Origin: Microbacteriaceae bacterium
GTDB taxonomy: Bacteria; Actinomycetota; Actinomycetes; Actinomycetales; Microbacteriaceae
NCBI GenBank assembly: GCA_003454135.1
Contig: DMKW01000232.1
Location: 451-13,363 of the forward strand
DNA: 12,913 bases
Direction: 5' to 3'
Below, piece after piece: positions 6,707 to 12,913 of the stretch. Each line of letters opens with the position of its first letter. The first letter of the stretch is position 1. The notes beneath the pieces are model-generated. The model was not told the DNA's origin. It was given only the letters and a program-made list of their open reading frames with translations, and ran no database searches. Both the position numbers and the translations under genes were made by a program.

Positions 6707-6735
6707 ATACTACGGATTCGTTGCTGACAAAGCAA
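6707..6735 (-). promoter_or_regulatory. Promoter of the rpmB-rpmG-rpsN operon
   Basis: On the minus strand TTGCTT (-35, 6730-6735), a 17-bp spacer and TAGTAT (-10, 6707-6712) form a near-consensus housekeeping promoter. Transcription would start near 6700, giving a leader of about 130 nt. An imperfect inverted repeat (CGGA-ttcg-TTGC, then GCAA-TCCG) occupies the spacer and -35 at 6713-6739. No Zur-like box is visible here. Confidence 0.6.
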
Positions 6736-6746
6736 TCCGGGGGCAT

Positions 6747-6766
6747 CGGTGCGGCGCCCCGCACCG
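6747..6766. repeat. Short GC-rich hairpin
   Basis: CGGTGCGG (6747-6754) pairs perfectly with CCGCACCG (6759-6766) across a 4-nt loop. It lies between element B and the rpmB promoter, downstream of zur. It may act as a second termination hairpin for the znu-zur transcript. No T-run is present. The rest of the 305-bp gap between zur and rpmB holds the promoter, the leader and element B listed separately. Confidence 0.4.
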
Positions 6767-6801
6767 GGCCGGCCACCGCCTAGCGGCCTCGTGTGCCCGC
6801 C

Positions 6802-6868
6802 AACTGTGCCCGTTTGTCGAGTTTGGGCCCGGTCGAGCGGACCCGGTTGCGACAAGAGGGCACAATCG
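6802..6868. repeat. Hairpin element B, diverged copy of element A, 3' of zur
   Basis: This 67-bp stretch aligns without gaps to 891-957. It shares TTTGTCG, GCCCG, a central TCGAGC and the ending ACAATCG. Its stem pairs TGTGCCCGTTTGTCG (6806-6820) with 6847-6861 at 13 of 15 positions, and GGGcCCG (6825-6831) with CGGaCCC (6838-6844) around TCGA. Two stem positions differ from element A by paired substitutions (T-A to G-C at element positions 7/60 and 25/42). It starts 7 nt after the zur stop codon, so it probably forms the 3' end of the znuA-znuC-znuB-zur mRNA. Confidence 0.75.
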
Positions 6869-6875
6869 GATGCGG

Positions 6876-7268
6876 TCAGGCGGGCGTGACCGAACAGGTG
6901 GCGCACAGTCCAAACACGTCCACGACGTGGTTCGGCTGCGTGAAGCCGTGCTCGGCGGCGACGGATCGCGCCCAGCGCTCCACGGCATCCGCCTCGATCT
7001 CCACGGTGAGGCCGCAGTTGCGGCAGATCAGGTGATGGTGGTGCTGGCCGGGAGTGCAGGCCCGGTAGAGGCTCTCGCCCTCGATCGACTGCAGCGAATC
7101 GGCTTCACCCTCCACCGCCAGGTCGGCGAGCGCGCGGTATACCGTGGCTAGGCCGATCGGCGAGCCCGTTCCACGTAGAGCGGAGTGCAGGCTCTGGGCG
7201 CTCACGAACCCTTCGTTCTCGCCGAGCGCCTGCCGCACCGCTTCGCGCTGCCAGGTGTTGCGCTTCAT
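6876..7268 (-). CDS. zur: Zinc uptake regulator Zur (Fur family)
   Basis: A 130-residue Fur-family repressor that binds DNA when loaded with zinc. The winged-helix half ends with the recognition helix GLATVYRALADL (39-50). The dimerisation half carries the regulatory-site candidates Asp57, Cys71, His76 and His78, and the structural zinc pairs Cys82/Cys85 (HHHHLICRNCG) and Cys122/Cys125 (FGLCATC). These match mycobacterial Zur (FurB) closely from memory, and the znu neighbours support Zur rather than Fur. ATG at 7268 is 9 nt after the znuB stop, so zur is the last gene of the znu operon and is presumably controlled through the znuA promoter together with it. Confidence 0.92.
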   Translation of the reverse strand: MKRNTWQREAVRQALGENEGFVSAQSLHSALRGTGSPIGLATVYRALADLAVEGEADSLQSIEGESLYRACTPGQHHHHLICRNCGLTVEIEADAVERWARSVAAEHGFTQPNHVVDVFGLCATCSVTPA

Positions 7269-7277
7269 GGACCGATC

Positions 7278-8171
7278 CTAACTTTCGAGCGCCGCGGCCG
7301 GCAGTCGCCCGTTGTTGCCCCCGCGATCCCGCATGGCGCCGATCACGCGACAGGCCACGTAGATGAGAAATGAGATGGTGGTGACGTACGGACTGATCGG
7401 CAGTCCGCCGCCAAGCGCGAGCATGATGCCGCCAACGACCGAGGTCACGGCGAAGATCACGCTCAGCAGCGGGGTGAGAAACGGGGATGCCGTCACCCGC
7501 ATCGCAGCCGCGGCGGGAGTCACGAGCAGGGAGAGCACGAGCAGGGCACCCACGATCTGGATCGACACCGCGGTCGCGAGGCCTAGCAGCACCATGAAAG
7601 CGATCGAGATCGTCGTGACGGGCAGGCCCTTGGCGCGCGCGACATCCGGGTCGACGCTCGCGAAGCTCAGCGGCCGCCACATCACGAGGAGTCCGATGAT
7701 CACGACGACCGAGATCACCACGAGCATCAACAGCTGCGGGTTGTCGACCGAGACGATCTGGCCGGTGAGCAGGCCGAACTTGTTGGCGGTCCTGCCCTTG
7801 TACAGGGCGAGGAAGAGGATCCCGAGGCCGAGGCCGAACGGCATGAGCACCGCGATGATCGAGTTGCGTTCCCTCGCCTTCACTCCCAGGATGCCGATGA
7901 GCAGGGCGGCCGTGAGCGACCCCGCGATCGAGCCGGTGACGATATTCACCCCGAACAGCAGGGCGGCGGATGCCCCGGCGAAGCTCAGCTCGCTGATGCC
8001 GTGCACCGCGAATGCGAGGTCGCGGGTCATCACGAACGGGCCGATGAGGCCGCCGACGAGGCCGAGGATCGCGCCGGCGATGATCGAGTTCTTCACGAGC
8101 GCGAGCAGCTCGCCGTAGTTGTCGAAGCCGAAGATCTGGTGCCACAAGTCCTGGTTGTCCGCGAAAATCAC
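7278..8171 (-). CDS. znuB: Zinc ABC transporter permease ZnuB
   Basis: A 297-residue inner-membrane permease of the ABC-3 (ZnuB/TroC/MntB) family that forms the zinc channel with the ZnuC ATPase. About eight or nine hydrophobic helices are visible. The typical ABC-3 stretches are present: GLIGPFVMTRDLAFAVHGIS near the N-terminus, and DPDVARAKGLPV followed by SIQIVGALLVLSLLVTPAAA in the second half. The GTG start overlaps the znuC stop (GTGA), and GGGAGG lies 6 nt before it, so translation is coupled. The C-terminus ends in a short polar tail. Confidence 0.93.
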   Translation of the reverse strand: MIFADNQDLWHQIFGFDNYGELLALVKNSIIAGAILGLVGGLIGPFVMTRDLAFAVHGISELSFAGASAALLFGVNIVTGSIAGSLTAALLIGILGVKARERNSIIAVLMPFGLGLGILFLALYKGRTANKFGLLTGQIVSVDNPQLLMLVVISVVVIIGLLVMWRPLSFASVDPDVARAKGLPVTTISIAFMVLLGLATAVSIQIVGALLVLSLLVTPAAAAMRVTASPFLTPLLSVIFAVTSVVGGIMLALGGGLPISPYVTTISFLIYVACRVIGAMRDRGGNNGRLPAAALES

Positions 8172-9025
8172 CGAGTGCCTCCCGCCACGTGGTGTTCGAG
8201 GTGGTCGTGCATCCCATAGCCCTCCGGGGCCCCGATCACAATGATGCGGCCGCGGCTGCGGATCACCTCGATCGGGGTGTCGTACATGTACGACAGCACT
8301 TCGGAGCGGAGTACCTCATCCGGAGTCCCGATGCGGAAGCGTCCGCCGGCGAGGTACAGCACTCGGTCGACCATGCCGAGAATCGGGTTGACATCGTGCG
8401 TGACGAAGACGACGGCGGCGTTGGACGCCCGGCGTTGCTCATCGATGAGCTCGCTCACCTGACGTTGGTGGTGCAGGTCGAGGGAGAGCAGCGGTTCATC
8501 GCAGAGCAGCAGTCGAGGGCTGCCGGCGATCGACTGCCCGACCCGGATTCTCTGCTGTTCCCCGCCGGAGAGCGTCGAGACGGGCACGTTCGCGTACTCG
8601 GTAGCGCCGACGGCCTCGAGAATCTCGTCAACGTGCCGACGCACCGCTGCGGAGGAGATCGGGAGCCCCCAGCGGTGGCCGTTCACCCCGAACGTCACGA
8701 GGTCCCGAGCCCGCAGCGGCGTCCCAGGTTCGAGCAGCTTCTGCTGCGGGATGTACCCGATCTGCCGGCTGCCTCGCGACACCGGCCCGCCGAGCAGTTC
8801 GATGGACCCCGACGTGAGCTTCTGCTGCCCGAGGATCGTCTTGAGCAGGCTCGTCTTGCCCGTGCCGTTCGGGCCGAGCACGGCCAGAAACTCGCCGGCG
8901 CGCACCTCGAGATTGAGGTTACGCCACAGCTCGCGGTCACCGAACGACAGGGTCGCCGAGCGCAGGCTCAGCACGGGTGTGCCCGACGTGGCGGTAATGG
9001 GGTCCCGGGTCGGCGCGGTTGTCAC
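8168..9025 (-). CDS. znuC: Zinc ABC transporter ATPase ZnuC
   Basis: A 285-residue ABC ATPase that powers zinc import. Walker A is GPNGTGKT (51-58), the Q-loop is at Gln94/Gln95, the signature is LSGGEQ (152-157), Walker B ends in Asp176-Glu177 (LLLCDEP), and the switch histidine is His210. All catalytic residues are intact. The last 14 residues contain His273, His275, His278 and His279, a possible metal-binding tail that is not part of the ATPase fold. The GTG start overlaps the znuA stop in a GTGA, giving a coupled order znuA, znuC, znuB. Confidence 0.94.
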   Translation of the reverse strand: MTTAPTRDPITATSGTPVLSLRSATLSFGDRELWRNLNLEVRAGEFLAVLGPNGTGKTSLLKTILGQQKLTSGSIELLGGPVSRGSRQIGYIPQQKLLEPGTPLRARDLVTFGVNGHRWGLPISSAAVRRHVDEILEAVGATEYANVPVSTLSGGEQQRIRVGQSIAGSPRLLLCDEPLLSLDLHHQRQVSELIDEQRRASNAAVVFVTHDVNPILGMVDRVLYLAGGRFRIGTPDEVLRSEVLSYMYDTPIEVIRSRGRIIVIGAPEGYGMHDHLEHHVAGGTR

Positions 9026-9927
9026 TGCGGAGCCGTCTTCAGCGCCGTCTTCAGCGCGGCGAGGTTGTCGGTCATCCAGCGCACGTAGTCCTTGCCACTC
9101 GGGAGGGTTTCACTGAAGGCCACAACAGGCACGCTGGCCCGCTTGGCTGCCGCGAGCACCTGCTCCGTCTCGGAGCCGCTCGTCTGCTCATTGTAGGCAA
9201 GCAGTTTCACGGAGTGCGCGCTGAAGAGGGAGAGCGTCTGCCTCAGCACGACGGGTGACACGTCGGTGCCCTGCTCGATCGCAGCGCTGAAACTGACCGG
9301 AGTCTTGTTGGTGAGACCGGATGCCTCGAGCAGGTAGAGCGGCACCGGTTCGGTGATCGCCACGCCCTCGCCGCCGAAGTCGGCCTTAATGCCCGCCTCG
9401 CCGGCCTGGAGAGTGTCGAGCGCATCCGAGAACTTTGCCGCGTTGGCGGTGAAGGTGCCTGCGCCGGCCGCGTCGAGCGTCGTGAAGACCGAAACGAGCT
9501 TCACGACGAGCTTCTTCACGGTGGCGAAGTCGTACCAGAGGTGTTCGTTGAATTGGCCGGTCTGGGGGTATCCAGAGACCGCCGTCGCGTTGACTTTCGT
9601 CGCGCCCGCGTTGTTCGCCCCCGTGAGCAGGGTGTCGACGAAGACGTCATACCCGCCGCCGTTTTCGACCACGACGTTCGCCTTCGAGAGCGAGAGCTGC
9701 ACCTGCGCGTCGGCCTCGAAGGAGTGGGGATCTTGCGCCGGGTTGCTGATGATCGAGTCGACCAGCACCCGGTCGCCGCCGATCTGCTTCGCGATGTCAC
9801 CGTAGACATTGGTGGATGCAACGACGCGAATCGCGCCGCCCGTCGCCTCTGGGGCGGGGGCCGAGCATCCGGCAAGGGCGATCGTCGCCACGGCGAGCAC
9901 ACCGACGATAGGGAACTTCACACGCAT
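9022..9927 (-). CDS. znuA: Zinc-binding lipoprotein ZnuA
   Basis: A 301-residue cluster A-I metal-binding protein (ZinT/TroA-like fold) that captures zinc outside the cell and passes it to ZnuB. The signal peptide ends in a lipobox, LAGC, with Cys21 as the lipidated residue. His68 (DPHSFE) and His129 (NEHLWYD) match the first two metal ligands of the family. Where ZnuA usually has a third histidine this protein has Glu193 (ITEPVPLYLL), and Glu or Asp near the C-terminus would give the fourth. The usual His/Asp-rich loop of ZnuA is missing. The ATG at 9927 is chosen because the signal peptide starts there. Manganese specificity is a possible alternative, but the linked zur favours zinc. Confidence 0.9.
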   Translation of the reverse strand: MRVKFPIVGVLAVATIALAGCSAPAPEATGGAIRVVASTNVYGDIAKQIGGDRVLVDSIISNPAQDPHSFEADAQVQLSLSKANVVVENGGGYDVFVDTLLTGANNAGATKVNATAVSGYPQTGQFNEHLWYDFATVKKLVVKLVSVFTTLDAAGAGTFTANAAKFSDALDTLQAGEAGIKADFGGEGVAITEPVPLYLLEASGLTNKTPVSFSAAIEQGTDVSPVVLRQTLSLFSAHSVKLLAYNEQTSGSETEQVLAAAKRASVPVVAFSETLPSGKDYVRWMTDNLAALKTALKTAPQ

Positions 9928-9940
9928 AGCGGAGCTTTCT

Positions 9941-9969
9941 AACTTAAGGCTAATGAGACTCGTTATCAA
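9941..9969 (-). promoter_or_regulatory. Promoter of the znuA-znuC-znuB-zur operon
   Basis: On the minus strand TTGATA (-35, 9964-9969), 17 bp, then TAAGTT (-10, 9941-9946). Transcription would begin near 9934, leaving a very short 5' leader before the ATG at 9927. The stretch is much more AT-rich than its surroundings. Confidence 0.55.
9954..9968 (-). promoter_or_regulatory. Zur-like operator in the znuA promoter
   Basis: TGATAACGAGTCTCA (minus strand) keeps the TGA...TCA ends of actinobacterial Zur boxes and matches TGAAAATGATTTTCA, a consensus as I recall it, at 11 of 15 positions. It overlaps the -35 and the spacer, where zinc-loaded Zur would block RNA polymerase. This would close a feedback loop, since zur is the last gene of the operon. 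Confidence 0.5.
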
Positions 9970-9994
9970 TAATACTAGCCGCAGTTTCCCCGAG

Positions 9995-10102
9995 CCCGAC
10001 GAGCGTTTCTCCGGAGGTTCGGGGGCCGAGAGCGAAATCGGCGCGCAATTCGAGCCGAAATGGGCCCGGGATGCCGAAACCTCCGGAGAAACGCTCGTCG
10101 GG
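9995..10102. repeat. Inverted repeat with 25-bp perfect arms, 3' of the E2 gene
   Basis: Bases 9995-10019 are the exact reverse complement of 10078-10102 (arm core GAGCGTTTCTCCGGAGG). The 58 bp between them contain a smaller hairpin (GCCGA...TCGGC, 10025-10042). Further out, CCCCGA and TCGGGG pair across an uneven internal loop. The unit starts 28 nt beyond the E2 stop and ends on the other side about 25 nt upstream of the znuA -35. It probably ends the dehydrogenase transcript. Its sequence is unrelated to elements A and B, and no target-site duplication or transposase is visible. Confidence 0.85.
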
Positions 10103-10130
10103 GCGGAGATTCGGGGGACGGATGCGGAGC

Positions 10131-11462
10131 CTAGTCGAGGAGCAGCGCCGGTTCCTCGATGATGCTCGCGACATCCGCGAGGAAGCGGCTCGCGACGTCG
10201 CCGTCCACGATGCGGTGGTCGAAGCTCGCCCCGAGGGTCGTGACGAACCGCGGCCGCACCTCGCCGTCGACCACCCACGGCTTCTGCTTGATGGTGCCGA
10301 GCGCCACGATCGCGGCTTCACCGGGGTTGAGGATGGGCGTGCCGGTGTCCATGCCGAAGACGCCGATGTTGGTGACCGTGATGGTGCCGCCGGCTTGATC
10401 CGCCGGCGACGTCTTGCCGTCGCGAGCCGTGATCGTGAGCTGCTCGATCGCGGAGGCGAGTTCCCGCAATGAGAGCGCCTGCGCCTCCTTGATATTCGGC
10501 ACGATGAGCCCACGCGGGGTGGCCGCGGCGATGCCGAAGTTGACGTAGTGCTTGACGATGATCTCGCTGTCCGTCCACTGCGCGTTGACAGTGGGATTGC
10601 GCCGCACCGCCCAGATCATCGCCTTCGACATGATGAGCAGCGGCGACACCTTCACGCCCGCGAAATCGGCCGAGTTTTTGAGCCGCTTCACGAATTCCAT
10701 CGTCCGCGTCGCGTCGACGTCGACGAAGAGGCTCACGTGCGGTGCGTTGAACGCGCTCGAGACCATCGCCGCGGCGATCGCCTTGCGCACGCCCTTCACG
10801 GGAATGCGCTCCTCGCGATCGCTCGACCACGCCGGCGTCTCGATGTTGCGGAACAGGCTCGCCTGCGAGGCGTGGCGGATCACGTCGTCTCGCGTGATCT
10901 CGCCGGCCAGTCCCGTGGGGTTGACCTCGCCGAGGTCGACGCCGAGGTCCTTCGCGAGCTTGCGGATGGGCGGCTTCGCGACGATGGCCGAGGCGGAGGC
11001 CGCCGGCACCGAGGACGGGCGAAGCGACGCCTGGGTCGGAGTCGCGGGAGCGGCGCTGACTCCGCGGTTGCGCCGTGACGACACCTGGCCCTTGATGCCA
11101 TACCCGACGAGCACGGCCCCCTGGCCGTCCTCCGAGGAGATGCTCCCGGCCGTGTCGGAAACCGTTCCGCGCGCGTCCACATCTGCCTGGCTCGGGGCTG
11201 GCAGGGTCGGCTCCGGTGCGCCGTCCGACGACACGGAGATGATGGGCGTCCCCACGTCCACGGTCTGGCCCTCGTCCACGAGGATGGCGGTGACGACCCC
11301 GGCGAACGGCGACGGCAGCTCCACGAGCGACTTCGCGGTCTCGATCTCCACGAGCACCTGGTTGACCACCACGGTGTCGCCCGTCTTGACCTTCCAGGCC
11401 ACGATTTCGGCCTCGGTCAGCCCCTCGCCGACATCCGGAAGATTGAATTCTGAGGTGCTCAC
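10131..11462 (-). CDS. bkdC: 2-oxoacid dehydrogenase E2 (dihydrolipoamide acyltransferase), probably branched-chain type
   Basis: A 443-residue acyltransferase core subunit that moves the acyl group from lipoamide to CoA. It has one N-terminal lipoyl domain (about 3-78) with the lipoylated Lys44 in ETAKS, an Ala/Ser/Pro-rich linker, a peripheral subunit-binding domain (about 160-200: PPIRKLAKDLGVDLGEV, ITRDDVI), and the C-terminal catalytic domain with the HxxxD motif at His416 and Asp420 (SFDHRIVDGD). The GTG start has AGGAGA about 7 nt before it and lies 18 nt after E1-beta. One lipoyl domain and the E1 partners suggest the branched-chain complex, but a pyruvate dehydrogenase assignment cannot be excluded from sequence alone. 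Confidence 0.9.
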   Translation of the reverse strand: MSTSEFNLPDVGEGLTEAEIVAWKVKTGDTVVVNQVLVEIETAKSLVELPSPFAGVVTAILVDEGQTVDVGTPIISVSSDGAPEPTLPAPSQADVDARGTVSDTAGSISSEDGQGAVLVGYGIKGQVSSRRNRGVSAAPATPTQASLRPSSVPAASASAIVAKPPIRKLAKDLGVDLGEVNPTGLAGEITRDDVIRHASQASLFRNIETPAWSSDREERIPVKGVRKAIAAAMVSSAFNAPHVSLFVDVDATRTMEFVKRLKNSADFAGVKVSPLLIMSKAMIWAVRRNPTVNAQWTDSEIIVKHYVNFGIAAATPRGLIVPNIKEAQALSLRELASAIEQLTITARDGKTSPADQAGGTITVTNIGVFGMDTGTPILNPGEAAIVALGTIKQKPWVVDGEVRPRFVTTLGASFDHRIVDGDVASRFLADVASIIEEPALLLD

Positions 11463-11480
11463 GGTGGCTCTCCTGGATCT

Positions 11481-12467
11481 CTAGTAGGCCAGTGCCCGGT
11501 CGACTGCCTCGAGCACGCGATCGGCGTCGGGGAGGTAGGTCGTTTCCAGCTTGGCGGGCGGGAAGGGCGTGTCGAAGCTCGTCACCCTGAGCACGGGCGC
11601 CTCGAGCGAGTAGAAGGCCTTCTCGGTGACGGTCGCGGCGATTTCGGATGAGACGCTCACGAAACCGGGGGCCTCGGACGCCACGATGAGGCGGCCGGTC
11701 TTGTGCACCGACTCGAGGATCGGCCCGTAGTCGATGGGGGAGAGCGAGCGCAGGTCGATCACCTCGAGGCTTGTGCCCTCGGCCGCGGCGAGCTCGGCGG
11801 CCTGCATGAGCACGTTGAGCATCGCGCCGTGGCCCACGAGCGTTACTTCGGTTCCCGTGCGCACCACGCGGCTCGAGTGCAGCGGTGACGCGCTCGCCGA
11901 GCGGTCGACCGGACCTTTGTGCCAATACCGGCTCTTCGGCTCGAAGAACATCACCGGGTCGTTCGACGCGATGGCCTCCTGGATCATCCAGTAGGCGTCG
12001 TTGGGCGTGCTCGGGCTCACGAGTCGCAGGCCGGCCGTGTGGGCGAAGTACGCCTCCGGGCTTTCCTGGTGGTGTTCGACGGCCCCGATGTGGCCGCCGT
12101 ACGGCACGCGGATCACGACGGGCATCGAGACCTTGCCCTCATGCCGGCTCGTCATCTTCGCGAGCTGGGTCGTGATCTGGTCGAATGCGGGAAAGATGAA
12201 CCCGTCGAACTGGATCTCGCACACCGGGCGGTAGCCGCGCATCGCGAGGCCGATCGCCGTGCCGACGATTCCCGACTCCGCGAGTGGGGTGTCGAACACC
12301 CGCTTCGCGCCGAAGTCGGCCTGCAGCCCTTCCGTCACGCGGAAGACGCCGCCGAGCGGGCCGATGTCCTCGCCCATGAGAAGCACCTTCGGGTCGTCTT
12401 CGAGCGCCTTGCGAAGTCCGGCATTGAGGGCCTTGACGAGGGGGACCTCCTGGGCGGTGTCGCTCAC
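11481..12467 (-). CDS. bkdB: 2-oxoacid dehydrogenase E1 beta subunit, probably branched-chain type
   Basis: A 328-residue thiamine-diphosphate-dependent E1 beta subunit. Features include GEDIGPLGGVFRVTEGL near the N-terminus with the cofactor-contacting glutamate, FDTPLAESGIVGTAIGLA, EIQFDGFIFPAFDQI, and RVPYGGHIGAVEHHQESPEAYFAH, cited here in parts, and a transketolase C-terminal domain (from about 195). The GTG start at 12467 overlaps the E1-alpha stop (GTGA) and follows a GGAGG-rich site; a longer in-frame extension to 12506 would lie within the E1-alpha gene and is not expected. E1 alpha and beta form the heterotetramer that decarboxylates the 2-oxoacid. Confidence 0.92.
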   Translation of the reverse strand: MSDTAQEVPLVKALNAGLRKALEDDPKVLLMGEDIGPLGGVFRVTEGLQADFGAKRVFDTPLAESGIVGTAIGLAMRGYRPVCEIQFDGFIFPAFDQITTQLAKMTSRHEGKVSMPVVIRVPYGGHIGAVEHHQESPEAYFAHTAGLRLVSPSTPNDAYWMIQEAIASNDPVMFFEPKSRYWHKGPVDRSASASPLHSSRVVRTGTEVTLVGHGAMLNVLMQAAELAAAEGTSLEVIDLRSLSPIDYGPILESVHKTGRLIVASEAPGFVSVSSEIAATVTEKAFYSLEAPVLRVTSFDTPFPPAKLETTYLPDADRVLEAVDRALAY

Positions 12468-12913
12468 GCGCCCCCTCCAAACGAGGCCTCGTAGTCGGCG
12501 AGCCACTGCTTTTGCGCGTCCATCACGGGATGCGGTTCCGAGTAGACGTTGTCGAAGATGATGTCGGTGGATGGCACCTCAAGTTCATGGGTGCGCTTTC
12601 TCAGATCGGCAGCGAAATCCTCGGCGTCCGCCGCGACCCCGGAGAAGAACGCGTCGCCTTCGCCGCGCGACCGCAGGAATTTCTCGTAGCGTTCGATCGG
12701 ATCGCGGGCGATCCACGAGGTCACCTCGTCGTCGAGACGGTACTTGCTCGGGTCGTCGCTCGTCGTGTGCGCGCCGATGCGGTAGGTGAGCGCCTCGATC
12801 ATCCGCGGTCCGCCACCGGAGCGCGCGTCCTCGAGGTTCTTGCGGGTGACCGCGTAGCTTGCGAGCACGTCGTTGCCGTCGATCTGGATGCCGGGGATGC
12901 CGAAACCCTCCGA
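12464..12913 (-). CDS. bkdA: 2-oxoacid dehydrogenase E1 alpha subunit, C-terminal part
   Basis: The frame is open from the window edge to TGA at 12464-12466, giving the last 149 residues. EGFGIPGIQIDGNDV is the conserved region after the ThDP-binding motif, and YRIGAHTTSDDPSKYR is the phosphorylation-loop-like segment. The SDD form in it is more like branched-chain than pyruvate dehydrogenase alpha subunits. The N-terminal half, including the GDG ThDP motif, lies outside the window. This is the upstream gene of the E1-alpha, E1-beta, E2 operon. Confidence 0.9.
   Translation of the reverse strand, partial: SEGFGIPGIQIDGNDVLASYAVTRKNLEDARSGGGPRMIEALTYRIGAHTTSDDPSKYRLDDEVTSWIARDPIERYEKFLRSRGEGDAFFSGVAADAEDFAADLRKRTHELEVPSTDIIFDNVYSEPHPVMDAQKQWLADYEASFGGGA

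Noticed and set aside
9937..9960. Possible DtxR-like box in the znuA upstream region (contains AGGCTAA)
   Set aside because: Only about 12 of 19 positions fit and one half-site is absent; the overlapping Zur-like site explains the region better.
9928..10278. Upstream extension of the znuA frame
   Set aside because: It runs through the 25-bp inverted repeat and the promoter; the lipoprotein signal peptide starts at 9927.
10318..11925. Long minus-strand frame of 535 codons across the E2 and E1-beta genes
   Set aside because: Arg/Gly/Ala-rich out-of-frame product; the E2 and E1-beta frames carry all the family motifs.
1..12913. tRNA, rRNA, CRISPR arrays, transposases, phage genes
   Set aside because: No cloverleaf, rRNA-like stretch, regularly spaced direct repeat or mobile-element protein was recognised on either strand.

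Overview
The window is high-GC DNA with dense, short-gapped operons, frequent GTG starts and GTGA stop/start overlaps. It also has a Zur-type regulator, a DtxR-like iron box, a CopD–CtaG fusion protein and a bkd-type dehydrogenase operon. Together these point to an actinobacterium, most likely of the Microbacteriaceae; the family assignment is inferred from gene content and protein similarity by eye.

Left part (1-5400): the last 21 codons of a Met/His-rich protein end at a clear intrinsic terminator. Next comes a HmuO-type heme oxygenase (+) with a DtxR/IdeR-like operator in front of it. A Pif1/RecD-like helicase (-) converges on it across a 67-bp hairpin element. Divergent from the helicase is an unrecognised exported protein (+), which converges, with 3 nt between the stop codons, on a 653-residue CopD/CtaG fusion membrane protein (-). 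Two genes here have a -10-like hexamer 6-7 nt before the start codon and may be leaderless.

Middle (5400-9970), all on the minus strand: the transcription order is znuA-znuC-znuB-zur, then rpmB-rpmG-rpsN, then an HU gene. The four zinc genes form a tightly coupled operon behind a promoter that carries a Zur-like box. The three ribosomal proteins (L28, L33, S14) lack the zinc-ribbon cysteine pairs and are the zinc-independent type, so high-affinity zinc uptake, its regulator and zinc-sparing ribosomal proteins sit next to each other. The rpmB leader is long (about 130 nt), has three hairpins and contains a 24-codon upstream ORF.

Right part (9970-12913), minus strand: a 25-bp-arm inverted repeat lies behind the 3' end of an operon for the E1-alpha (partial), E1-beta and E2 subunits of a 2-oxoacid dehydrogenase, most like the branched-chain type that makes primers for iso/anteiso fatty acids. 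No E3 gene is visible.

The most unusual structure is non-coding. Two equal-length (67 bp) hairpin elements 5.8 kb apart, one behind hmuO/helicase and one behind zur, differ by compensatory changes in their stems. I did not find a convincing wholly new protein system.
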